IMG/VR virus record: IMGVR_UViG_3300046836_000673
Span: 1-33,594 of that record
Reading direction: 5' to 3' (one strand)
Length of the DNA: 33,594 nt
Source: a virus
Positions 22,203 to 29,163 of this stretch are shown here, one piece after another. The notes below the pieces were generated by a model. It ran no database searches. It worked only from the letters and a program-made list of their open reading frames with translations, and was not told the DNA's origin. Position 1 is the stretch's first letter. The number at the start of each line of letters is the position of its first letter. The translations under genes were made by a program, and so were the position numbers.

Positions 22203-22561
22203 GAGCGCACCGCAACCGGCTCAATCCACCCACCGTAGTAGCCGTTCGACTCGTTCCGAAAGTCGATGGTGCCGGTACCCTTCGCCGTGCGAATCGTCAC
22301 ACCGTACAGCGTCAGGCACTCGGCCTCCGGCGGACCTGGATGTGCGGCGTACCAGGTAGGAGGCAGTTCGTTCTGCACGACCTCGAAGACCTCGCCGCCC
22401 ACGAGCTCAAGGTCAACATGCTCGATCCAAGAGTGCGAGCAGCATTCGCCCTCGACCTCCCAGCGAACGAGGCCCTTATCGGTCGCAAACTCCACGCCAC
22501 CGTTGACCAGCGCGGCCGACCGCACGTTCTTCCCCACGAGCGAGGCTTCGAGGCCGTTCAT
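22199..22561 (-). CDS. DUF7448-like hypothetical phage protein
   Basis: 120 residues from ATG 22561 (ATGA overlap with the nuclease gene). The pattern LVGKNVRSAALVNGGVEFATDKGLVRWEVEGECCSHSWIEHVDLELVGGEVFEVV, ending LYGVTIRTAKGTGTIDFRNESNGYYGGW, matches the small phage family often labelled DUF7448 (CCS(E/H)SW signature). Mixed alpha/beta; function unknown. Confidence 0.6.
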   Translation of the reverse strand: MNGLEASLVGKNVRSAALVNGGVEFATDKGLVRWEVEGECCSHSWIEHVDLELVGGEVFEVVQNELPPTWYAAHPGPPEAECLTLYGVTIRTAKGTGTIDFRNESNGYYGGWIEPVAVRS

Positions 22562-24240
22562 CGGGTGTGAACCTCGAGCGCGAGCCCTTCCAGGGCGCCG
22601 ACGACGACGTCGATCCGGTCGTCGATCCCGAGGCCGAGAACGTGATAGTTGCCCGGCGGGGGCGGGTTCTCCTTCGCGATGCCTGCGAAGACGGCCTTCC
22701 ACTTCGAGAAGCCCACGTCGGGGCCCTCCGACAGCCGGATGTCATCCAGGTCGAGCGGCTTGCCCGAGGCGTCTTTCAGGTTCTCGCGGAACGCCTGAAG
22801 GGTCTGCTTCTCGAGCGCGTCGACGTAGGGCTGCAAGGACGTCGTGGTCAACTTGCGCGGCGAGCAGCCGACCCAGATGGAGAAGCCCTCACCGGCCGGG
22901 TGTGCCTCGGGCGTCGGCGCAGGCTCGACAGCCGGCGCCTGCGCGGCCTTCCGCGTCTGCGCGGCCTTCCGCGCCTCGAGTTCAGCCTTTGTGGGGCGCC
23001 CGCGGTGGGGCTTGACCGATTCTTGCGGCATCGGCTCGGCCGGGTTCGACGCTGGCGCCGCGGCGGGAGCGCTCACCTGGGGCGCCGGGGACACACCAGC
23101 GACGACCTTTTGCGGCACCGGGGCGTCCGGCGGCAGGACGGCCGCGACGGGCTTCCCGACGTTCGGATTCGCCTTCAGCACGGCGTCCGGAACCTGGCTC
23201 TCGTCGATGATCAGCGACGGCTTGGGGGTCGGCGCAGGTGCCGGCGTGGGCGTCGGCGCAGCCTGCACAGGCGCGGCAGGCGGGGGTGTGACGGCGGGGG
23301 CAGCGGTCTTCATCTTGCTCAGCATTCCCATTTCGTTTGTCTCCTCGAGCGCCACAGACGCCCTCAGGTGCTTCGGTTTGAACAACGCCTTCAGCCTGCT
23401 CGCCCGATTGGCCGTACCGTTGAAGTGTGGGCATTCAGCCTTGAACGCACACCCTCCGAACTTCCAGCACGCCGAGCCCTTCGTCGCCGGAACCGACTCC
23501 ACAGAATCGGCTTTCGCGACCTCTTTCATCCCTCGCAGGTACGGGCTAACAGTTAGCCAGATTCTTTCGGAATCGGCAAGCGACAGGTCGGTAAAGACCT
23601 CCTCGGCGTCCAGCCCCTTGATCTCCGAGGCGGGACGCTTGTCGACCTGGACGTGCCGAAGCCGGATTGTATTCGTGCCGGGGAACCAGCCCTTCTCAAC
23701 GATGAGCCGCCGCACGGCCTCGGCATAGCCGACCATCTGCAGCCCGTCGCCCTCTGGATGCTCCGGGTCGCGCAGCGCCTCCTCGGACGTGCCATAGGCG
23801 CCGATGTCCTTTTTGAACTTCCAGTCGTTGATCACGAGCAGACCCTCGCTCGCGACCCGGCGCGGGTCGATGCAGTCAACCTTGACGATGAACGGCACGC
23901 CCTCCGAGTCGAGCCCCTCGAGCTCGGCCTCGAGCATCAGGTCGTCCGCCCGCGGGTTCTTCGGCTCGTTCGGCTTGGGGAACAGCCCCCGCGCGAGCGC
24001 GCGTCGCGGGATCTCGCCGAGCACGTTCTCGCCGGTCTTCAGGTAGTGCTCGACCTCGGCGTGCATCTTGGTCGACTCGCGCGCACCCGGCCCCGACTCG
24101 TCCTTGCGCCGGAGCTTGTATCGGTAGAACCACGCCGCTGCGCACGTCCGGTATTTCTTGACCGCCGAAACCGACGTGTAGACGAGCGACCCGTCGGGGG
24201 CGATGGCTGCAGGCTTCTTCACTTCCGGGGCTTGCGCCAT
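22558..24240 (-). CDS. PD-(D/E)XK (RecB/Cas4-like) nuclease with Fe-S cysteines and C-terminal domain
   Basis: 560 residues. The nuclease half (1-280) has SAVKKYRTCAAAWFYRYKL (Cys33), a Glu/His-rich helix MHAEVEHYL, VDCIDPRR and VINDWKFKK (the D-x-K of the PD-(D/E)XK site, about 138), and ACWKFGGCAFKAECPHF (about 255-270), giving the four cysteines of a Cas4/AddB-type iron-sulphur cluster. After a long Pro/Ala linker (300-440, with repeat R10) comes a C-terminal domain (EGFSIWVGCSPRKL..GNYHVLGLGIDDRIDVVVGALEGLAL). It probably resects DNA ends for recombination. Repeat R11 lies inside the nuclease half (LADSERIWLT). Confidence 0.75.
   Translation of the reverse strand: MAQAPEVKKPAAIAPDGSLVYTSVSAVKKYRTCAAAWFYRYKLRRKDESGPGARESTKMHAEVEHYLKTGENVLGEIPRRALARGLFPKPNEPKNPRADDLMLEAELEGLDSEGVPFIVKVDCIDPRRVASEGLLVINDWKFKKDIGAYGTSEEALRDPEHPEGDGLQMVGYAEAVRRLIVEKGWFPGTNTIRLRHVQVDKRPASEIKGLDAEEVFTDLSLADSERIWLTVSPYLRGMKEVAKADSVESVPATKGSACWKFGGCAFKAECPHFNGTANRASRLKALFKPKHLRASVALEETNEMGMLSKMKTAAPAVTPPPAAPVQAAPTPTPAPAPTPKPSLIIDESQVPDAVLKANPNVGKPVAAVLPPDAPVPQKVVAGVSPAPQVSAPAAAPASNPAEPMPQESVKPHRGRPTKAELEARKAAQTRKAAQAPAVEPAPTPEAHPAGEGFSIWVGCSPRKLTTTSLQPYVDALEKQTLQAFRENLKDASGKPLDLDDIRLSEGPDVGFSKWKAVFAGIAKENPPPPGNYHVLGLGIDDRIDVVVGALEGLALEVHTR
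23015..23035 (-). promoter_or_regulatory. Dispersed palindrome copy R10 (inside a gene)
   Basis: On minus: GCCGAT, spacer GCCGCAAGA, ATCGGT, preceded by GGCCGA as in R3 and R8. It encodes AEPMPQES in the Pro/Ala linker of the nuclease. Confidence 0.6.
23558..23576 (-). promoter_or_regulatory. Dispersed palindrome copy R11 with flanking dyad (inside a gene)
   Basis: On minus: CCGAT, spacer TCCGAAAGA, ATCTG, followed by the perfect dyad GGCTAACTGTTAGCC (23544-23558 on +). Codes LADSERIWLTV in the nuclease. The same dyad type follows R5. Confidence 0.6.
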
Positions 24241-24335
24241 GACTTCGGACCCTCATCCACTCGAAAGAACCCGGCCAGGAAGATCCAGGCGAAGAAACAC
24301 AACGTGAGCGCTTTCCCGAGCGCGTCGACGTTCAC
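24219..24335 (-). CDS. Tiny membrane protein
   Basis: 38 residues from GTG 24335 (GTGA overlap): VNVDALGKALTLCFFAWIFLAGFFRVDEGPKSWRKPRK. It has one hydrophobic segment (ALTLCFFAWIFLAGFF) and a basic tail. It overlaps the nuclease start by 22 bp. Small membrane peptides like this recur in the operon; function unknown. Confidence 0.45.
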   Translation of the reverse strand: MNVDALGKALTLCFFAWIFLAGFFRVDEGPKSWRKPRK

Positions 24336-24640
24336 GCGGCGTCCTCGGGCATCTCGCGGGGCTTCAGGGCCGGCTTGAAGCCGTCGAGCGCGGCCTTCAG
24401 CATCACGCGTACACGGGTCAACGCCTCGGGCGGCGCCGTGTCGGCCCACGCCTCGATCTGCGCGAGCTCGCGCCAGAGGTAATCCCGCTCGGTCTTGAGG
24501 TCACGCGACTCCGCCTTCTCAGCGCGCCGCTCGGCGTCTGCCGCAATGGCTTCCAGGCTCCTGCAGGCCTCCTCGAGTTCCTTGACGCGCGCGTCGCGCG
24601 GGTCTGGCTTCGCCTCGGTCTTCTGCGGCTGCTGTCCCAT
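24332..24640 (-). CDS. Coiled-coil hypothetical protein
   Basis: 102 residues, ATG 24640 with GGAGGG. Residues 15-65 form a strongly predicted coiled coil (VKELEEACRSLEAIAADAERRAEKAESRDLKTERDYLWRELAQIE). The 15 bases GGAGGGCAGCACATG at its start are identical to those of the Ntn hydrolase gene at 16420. Function unknown. Confidence 0.55.
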   Translation of the reverse strand: MGQQPQKTEAKPDPRDARVKELEEACRSLEAIAADAERRAEKAESRDLKTERDYLWRELAQIEAWADTAPPEALTRVRVMLKAALDGFKPALKPREMPEDAA

Positions 24641-24670
24641 GTGCTGCCCTCCTGTGGTTTGTCCTACGGC

Positions 24671-27235
24671 CTACGCCTGCGCCGGCTCGGTCGGCTTGGC
24701 CTGCGCGATTTTCTGCGCGGGCGTGTCGCCCTCGAAGGGCGCCTCGAGCAACTCCGCAGGCGTGGCCCAGCGACGAACGACGACACCGTCGACACGCATC
24801 GTCTTGTTGACGAAGCCGAGCTTCCGAAGGGCGCCTGTGATCTTGTACTTGGGCGTTGACCCGCGCTTGTCGTCGAAGACGTGACGGGCGATGTCCACAG
24901 GCTGCACGCCCTTCGGACGCTTGGCCTTGGGCGTGCGCCGGAACCAGCTTTCAATGTGCTCGCCGAACATGTCCCCGCCGCGCAGTCGCTTCGCGGCCTC
25001 GGCCTTGGCGAGCGTCGCCTCGCCGGGCGTCAGGTGCCATTGCTCGCCGGCTCGATACGCCTCGACGGCCTCGGCCCACAGGTGGTCGCGGTCTCGCCTC
25101 AGGCGCGCGCAGTCGATGGGCCCCGCCACCCGGAAGACCCAGTGCCGCCGGTTCCCGGTCTGGTCGGTCAGGTACTCCTGCAGGTTCGTCGTGCCGGCGA
25201 AGACACAGCGCCGCGGCAGGTCGCTCCGGTACCGCTCGAACTTCCGCACCAGGGAGTCGACCCGCCGCGTAAGGAACGCCTTCTGCACGCCCTCGGCCGC
25301 CTTGTCGAAGCTCGCGTTCTCGCCGAGCTCCACAAGCCATGCCGTGGAGATCAGAACGGCCGTGTCCTTCGACTCGAAGTCCATCGTCGCTTCCAGGAAC
25401 CATTCGCCGCCGAGCACTTTCAGCGCGCTCGACTTGCCGAGGCCCTGCTCGGGGCTTTCCAACTGCAGCATGTTGTCGGCCTGGCAGCCCGGCTCGAACG
25501 CGCGCGCGACCGCGGAGATCATCCAGCGCCGGCCGATAGCGGTCAGGTACTCGCGCAGGTCGGTCCCATCCTCATCCGTGGTCCGCGCGTTCAGGTAGTC
25601 AACGAGCCAGGTGTCGAGCCGCTTCCCGTGGTCCCAGTCCTCGTGCGCTTTGCTCAGGTACTCCTGCACCGGCTCGTAAGGCGCCTGCGCTGCAGCCCAC
25701 TCTGCGGCCTGAATGACCTCCTCGCGCCCGGCCTTGACCGGATAGTCGTCGTCGAGCGCGAGCATCAGGCGCAGGGACGTGATCAGCCCGTCGCTGAACC
25801 GCTCGACCTTGTCGTTCCCGAGGCCTTCGCATGGCCAGATCTCGAACTCATTGGTCAGCATGTTGCGCCGGAACGCCCCGGCCCACGCTGGCGCCCGGGT
25901 GAACAGCGTTGCGAGGTTCTGCAGCGTGCCGAGATAGGTGGTCGATCCGGTTGCCGTGTGCTTCGCCTCGAGCGCGTCGCGGACCTCGTCCACGCTCCAC
26001 GCCTCGACCGCGGGCGTCGCCTCGGGCTCTGCATGCCCTCCGACGTCCCCATCTGCTTCGTCTTCGGCCTCGTCTGGGTTGCCCGGCGGCTCCCTCGCCT
26101 CGTCGAGCGCAGGACGGCCTCGGCGCTGCAGAACGCGGCTCAGGGCGTTGCGCGCGACCGCCCGGTGCGCGTCCCGCTCGGCTTGGTATTGCGCTCGGCG
26201 GGTGGGCGCGGTGGCGCGCTGACCGACGAACATCTCGACGACGCTGTCGCGGTCATCGTCCCAAGGCGTGAAGTCGTCGGGGCTCATCTCCCGCTCGCGC
26301 GTGTGGCTGGGCTTCAGGATGGACAGCAACGCCTCGGTGCTCATCCAGGGCTCAGCGACTATGGACAGGCGCCCGGTCAGCAACCACCAGGCGTCGTGTC
26401 GCGCGAGGTCCCCGGGCGCGCGGTCCTTGGGGAGGCTCGTCAGGAGCTCGCCCGCGATGCACCGGCGTGCCAGGTCGCGGGTCGTCGGATTCCGGGTGTC
26501 GGCGAGCTTCGCGCGGACATCGTCCAGCGGCACCGGCCGGTTCAGGTCTTCGTCTTCGCCAGGGAGCACCGGGACCGGCAGCGGCTTGGCTGGGATGAGC
26601 CCTGCAACGCCCCCGTGCGGCTCGAGGAAGGCGTGCGGGTCGAACAGCGTGCCCGGGAAGTGGACGCTCTCGCGGGTCTCGCCCTCCGGATGTCGGGGCA
26701 GGTAGTACAGCCGGCAGGGGTCGGAGCAGCTGCGGTCGCGCTCCTGCTCGACGCCGAAATGCCGCACGAGCATCGGCCAGACGCCTTTGCTCCATTGCTC
26801 GGGCGTGGAGATCTCGAGCGGCTTGGCGAACGGAATGAGCACGCGATAGCGCGCGGCGGCCTCGCCTTTGGCCGCGAGCGCGGGGGCGTGGCTGAAGGTC
26901 TCCCAGATGTAGAAGTCGGTCCCACGGGCCTGCAGCGACGCCACAACGGCCTGCCCTTGGGCTTCCGTGATGTCATCCAGGTCAGCGGCGAACGCCGTCA
27001 GGGCGGTCACGTTGTACCGGTGCCGGTGCGGCTTGCCGCCGCCACAGTCGAAGCGCTTGGGGTGTGCGTGGTTCCAGCACACATCCGGGCAGGGCTTGAA
27101 GATGGCCGGAATCAGCGCGTAGCCATCTTTCGGGCCTTCGAGCGGCGTCAGGAGGTCGGTCAGGTCCTCAGACGAATAATCGTCGAGGTCCAGGTCGCCG
27201 GGGGCGTCCTGTGACTCCGTCAAGGTGGCCAGCAT
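24671..27235 (-). CDS. VapE/D5-type primase-helicase
   Basis: 854 residues. The N-terminus (about 60-200) has primase/PrimPol-like traits: HRHRYNVTALTAFAADLDDI, ARYRVLIPFAKPL and CSDPCRLYYLPRHP. A linker around 330-400 is acidic. The C-terminal VirE/VapE (PF05272-type) ATPase has ESPEQGLGKSSALKVLG (Walker A, about 599), AWLVELGENASFDKA (Walker B region), VRKFERYRSDLPRRCVFAGTTN and LTDQTGNRRHWVF. It would prime and unwind DNA at the phage origin. It is preceded by an abutting winged-helix gene (TAG then ATG) and lies next to the candidate origin 27512-27864. Confidence 0.87.
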   Translation of the reverse strand: MLATLTESQDAPGDLDLDDYSSEDLTDLLTPLEGPKDGYALIPAIFKPCPDVCWNHAHPKRFDCGGGKPHRHRYNVTALTAFAADLDDITEAQGQAVVASLQARGTDFYIWETFSHAPALAAKGEAAARYRVLIPFAKPLEISTPEQWSKGVWPMLVRHFGVEQERDRSCSDPCRLYYLPRHPEGETRESVHFPGTLFDPHAFLEPHGGVAGLIPAKPLPVPVLPGEDEDLNRPVPLDDVRAKLADTRNPTTRDLARRCIAGELLTSLPKDRAPGDLARHDAWWLLTGRLSIVAEPWMSTEALLSILKPSHTREREMSPDDFTPWDDDRDSVVEMFVGQRATAPTRRAQYQAERDAHRAVARNALSRVLQRRGRPALDEAREPPGNPDEAEDEADGDVGGHAEPEATPAVEAWSVDEVRDALEAKHTATGSTTYLGTLQNLATLFTRAPAWAGAFRRNMLTNEFEIWPCEGLGNDKVERFSDGLITSLRLMLALDDDYPVKAGREEVIQAAEWAAAQAPYEPVQEYLSKAHEDWDHGKRLDTWLVDYLNARTTDEDGTDLREYLTAIGRRWMISAVARAFEPGCQADNMLQLESPEQGLGKSSALKVLGGEWFLEATMDFESKDTAVLISTAWLVELGENASFDKAAEGVQKAFLTRRVDSLVRKFERYRSDLPRRCVFAGTTNLQEYLTDQTGNRRHWVFRVAGPIDCARLRRDRDHLWAEAVEAYRAGEQWHLTPGEATLAKAEAAKRLRGGDMFGEHIESWFRRTPKAKRPKGVQPVDIARHVFDDKRGSTPKYKITGALRKLGFVNKTMRVDGVVVRRWATPAELLEAPFEGDTPAQKIAQAKPTEPAQA

Positions 27236-27511
27236 CTAGGCAGCCTCGCCGCTGCCTGTCGGAGCCATCGCTGGCAGCCCATAGGCGTAGCGTGCCCCTC
27301 CGGGCTTGCCCGGCTCTCGGCGCGCGTTGCTGCGCTGGATGACCCCCAAGGCAAGCAAACGCCAGATGGCCGAGTTCACGGCCCCGCGCCGGTACAGCGT
27401 GGTTGCGACGATGTCGTCGACGGTCATCACCGACCCTCGGCGCTCTTCCAGGGCGTTGAGTACCTCGACCATCGACGGGGTCATCGGGAGGATCTTCGGG
27501 TGTGGAAGCAT
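27236..27511 (-). CDS. Winged-helix DNA-binding protein, first gene of the early operon
   Basis: 91 residues from ATG 27511 (AGGG, 9 nt spacing; TTG 27532 rejected). Pattern: LPMTPSMVEVLNALEERRGSVMTVDDIVATTLYRRGAVNSAIWRLLALGVIQRS, a winged helix with a recognition helix RGAVNSAIWRLLALG and a Gly-rich basic wing. It could bind the origin region just upstream or act as an operon autoregulator. It abuts the primase gene with no gap. Confidence 0.6.
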   Translation of the reverse strand: MLPHPKILPMTPSMVEVLNALEERRGSVMTVDDIVATTLYRRGAVNSAIWRLLALGVIQRSNARREPGKPGGARYAYGLPAMAPTGSGEAA

Positions 27512-27533
27512 GGGTTCAGACCCTACGGCCAAA

Positions 27534-27554
27534 GCCGATTCTTCGCAAATCGGC
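27534..27554 (-). promoter_or_regulatory. Dispersed palindrome copy R12
   Basis: On minus: GCCGAT, spacer TTTGCGAAG with ATCGGC. The exact 9-base spacer on plus is TCTTCGCAA. It lies 22 bp upstream of the 27511 start, an operator-like place for the whole early operon. Confidence 0.7.
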
Positions 27555-27797
27555 CCTGAGCATCAAGCCGAGCGGCCGAGCGCGTGTAACCCGTGTCGGT
27601 CTTGTAGCGGAAGAAGTAACTAGGAAAAATGTAAAGGGTTCCGCGTACCTAACTGGGCTGTAACATAGTAACCCTATATATATATATTTGGGGGTTTATA
27701 GAGAGAGGCCGGATTGCAGGCGCCCGGCTACCGCTGGATGGGAACCGCGGCACGCGGGTACCCATCTACACAGGGTCCGGTGTTACAGCGTGTCGGT

Positions 27798-27827
27798 TTG
27801 CGAAAAACCTAAAGGACACCGTAGGAT
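27798..27827 (+). promoter_or_regulatory. Candidate rightward promoter
   Basis: -35 TTGCGA (27798-27803), 18-bp spacer, -10 TAGGAT (27822-27827). Each box matches the sigma70 consensus at four of six positions. The start would lie at the dyad 27833-27854. Confidence 0.3.
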
Positions 27828-27832
27828 AACCC

Positions 27833-27854
27833 CGTAACCTTGAGACAAGTTACG
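27833..27854 (+). promoter_or_regulatory. Interrupted dyad, operator candidate
   Basis: CGTAACCTTG, loop AGA, CAAGTTACG: a 9-10 bp inverted repeat with one bulged C. It lies just downstream of the candidate promoter and 10 bp before the ATG at 27865. Confidence 0.5.
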
Positions 27855-27864
27855 AGGGCAGATC

Positions 27865-28707
27865 ATGGCACTGAAGGAAAAGTTGTTGGCCCAATTGAGG
27901 TCACAAAGGGAAAAAGTGGCCGTTGTTGCAGCCGAGGCCCCCGACCCGATTAATACCCCTCTGCCCGTAATTTCAGACGCTGAAAAAGCCATTTCGGGCA
28001 CGCCGAAAAGCCCTGCGACCGACATTTCTGGCGATATTCCTGTCTCTGAGCGGAGGACGGCACCCGGAATTCCTAGCCTGACCCCAGCGCGCGCCGATCC
28101 CCCTGCGGTAGAGCAAGGTAGGTCTGGTTTGCAAGTGGACCTTACAAACGTGCCCGTGCGGCTGATCCGCGACAGAGATGGCCTCAAGTTCGGCCGCCTC
28201 GCAATCGTCGCTCCCGCGCCTTACAAGCCCGCTCGAGACTCAGAGGGCCGGCTGCTCCCGGGCCATACCGCGAACCCTCTGGGCAAGCCGCCCAGCCTCG
28301 CCCGCTACGTCTATGAAGTGACCGGCGGCGGACAGGAGATGATCGACCATGCCGTGCAAGTGATGCGCGGCTCGGCGCCGATTCATTGGCAGAACGATGA
28401 GGGGATGCTGTGCGAGCGCATGGCGCCCGCGTCCATTAAGGACCAGGCCGACGCGCGGGTATTCCTGCAGACCACCATGCAGCCGGAGCTCGATAAGGTG
28501 GCGGCTGCTACAGAGGGCGCGCGTAAGCTGGACTTCAGCCGCCTAACCTACGATGAGGTCGCAGAGTTTCGGCGCTTGTTGACGCTGGCGCAGGGCGAAC
28601 TGCCCCCACCTTCCGGCTTGATGAGCCGCCCGCGCGCAGAGGTAGAGAGCGACGCGGAACTCGTGCCTTCCCCCACCGTTCCCCCACCCTCAGGCACCAA
28701 GCACTAG
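27865..28707 (+). CDS. DUF5681-like protein, small terminase subunit candidate
   Basis: 280 residues, ATG with GAGGG 7 nt upstream. The first 90 residues are Pro/Ala/Ser-rich and likely disordered. Residues about 125-200 contain DSEGRLLPGHTANPLGKPPSLARYVYEVTGGGQEMIDHAV, close to the (F)xPGxSGNPxGRP motif of the DUF5681 family found next to terminase and plasmid genes. The C-terminal LTYDEVAEFRRLLTLAQGELPPP is helical. Position ahead of the large terminase suggests a small terminase role. The end carries the 11-bp attP-type repeats (28665-28686). Codons and base composition near the start are more AT-rich than those of its neighbours. Confidence 0.5.
   Translation: MALKEKLLAQLRSQREKVAVVAAEAPDPINTPLPVISDAEKAISGTPKSPATDISGDIPVSERRTAPGIPSLTPARADPPAVEQGRSGLQVDLTNVPVRLIRDRDGLKFGRLAIVAPAPYKPARDSEGRLLPGHTANPLGKPPSLARYVYEVTGGGQEMIDHAVQVMRGSAPIHWQNDEGMLCERMAPASIKDQADARVFLQTTMQPELDKVAAATEGARKLDFSRLTYDEVAEFRRLLTLAQGELPPPSGLMSRPRAEVESDAELVPSPTVPPPSGTKH
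28665..28686 (+). repeat. Third locus of the paired 11-bp attP-type repeat
   Basis: GCCTTCCCCCA then CCGTTCCCCCA (28665-28675, 28676-28686). This matches the candidate arm sites at 4832-4853 over 20 bases but lies about 24 kb away, at the 3' end of the 27865-28707 gene (coding VPPP). Confidence 0.55.
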
Positions 28708-28968
28708 GGGGTCGGGGCTCGCGCTCTAACCTACGAATAAAACGGACTTTCACGCAACCTATTGAATGATCGTGCGCGCCCTGAGGTTTCGGTTTCTGCA
28801 GGATTTTTAAATATTCCGTGCCCTAATTTTTATTTTTTAAAATTTTTAGGGCTATCCGTGCCCGGAATATTTGGTTTTAGGGGTTTTAGGGCCTATCCGG
28901 TGTTGGGGTTTTAGGGGCTATCCGTGCCCGGATTGCGGGCTCGGGCCGATTGCGGTCGAATCGGTTCT
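28708..28968 (+). other. AT-rich, repeat-bearing region before the terminase (cos/pac candidate)
   Basis: 260 bp without a gene. Two near-identical blocks, TTTTAGGGCTATCCGTGCCC (from 28844) and TTTTAGGGGCTATCCGTGCC (from 28909), flank a degenerate third copy (28884-28903). Upstream, CCCTAA and TTAGGG (28821-28851) bracket a run of A/T. Such repeats just before the terminase genes are typical of packaging initiation sites or terminase-binding sites; an origin is an alternative. R13 closes the region. Confidence 0.5.
28945..28965 (+). promoter_or_regulatory. Dispersed palindrome copy R13, abutting a start codon
   Basis: GCCGAT, spacer TGCGGTCGA, ATCGGT. It ends 3 nt before the ATG at 28969, as R2 does at 4305. 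The spacer is divergent. Confidence 0.55.
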
Positions 28969-29163
28969 ATGCGGATCAAGGACTTACTGAACAGCAGCGT
29001 CGAGCCGGTGGCCGTGCGCGGTCGCGCCCCGAACGGCTCAACCCCGGAAGTCACCCGGATCAGGTTCACGGCCGAGCAGCGCGAGAAGCTCGGGCGCTTG
29101 GCCGCCGCCCGCGGCGTGAGCCTGGCGCAGGTCGTGCGCGACCTCGTCGAGGCAGCGCGATGA
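28969..29163 (+). CDS. Ribbon-helix-helix protein next to the terminase
   Basis: 64 residues. TRIRFTAEQREKLGRLAAARGVSLAQVVRDLVEAA (about 29-64) is a ribbon-helix-helix or related short DNA-binding domain: one beta strand followed by two helices. It overlaps the terminase start (ATGA). A DNA-binding partner of the terminase or a regulator of packaging genes fits the position. There is no Shine-Dalgarno because R13 is immediately upstream. Confidence 0.6.
   Translation: MRIKDLLNSSVEPVAVRGRAPNGSTPEVTRIRFTAEQREKLGRLAAARGVSLAQVVRDLVEAAR

Larger units (their letters stand above)
27512..27864. other. Divergent intergenic region, candidate replication origin
   Basis: About 350 bp between leftward and rightward gene sets. 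It holds R12, an AT-rich (TA)6TTT tract (27675-27689) that stands out against the high G+C, and two similar direct repeats: GTGTAACCCGTGTCGGTCTT (27584-27603) and GTGTTACAGCGTGTCGGTTT (27780-27799). It also holds a 30-bp interrupted palindrome (27737-27766), the dyad at 27833-27854 and several GTAAC/GTTAC words. An unwinding tract, iteron-like repeats and a neighbouring primase-helicase gene fit an origin; divergent promoters are also expected here. Confidence 0.5.

Noticed and set aside
23499-23518. Degenerate palindrome CCGAC-N8-ATCGG in the nuclease gene
   Set aside because: The spacer is one base short and the left half-site is altered; too weak to count.
24881-27214. 777-residue plus-strand frame opposite the primase-helicase
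   Set aside because: Antisense artefact of biased codons; the minus-strand frame has clear VapE motifs.
6369-27511. PurZ or another adenylosuccinate synthetase-like gene
   Set aside because: No frame in the early region shows such motifs; a Z-genome claim cannot be made from this window.
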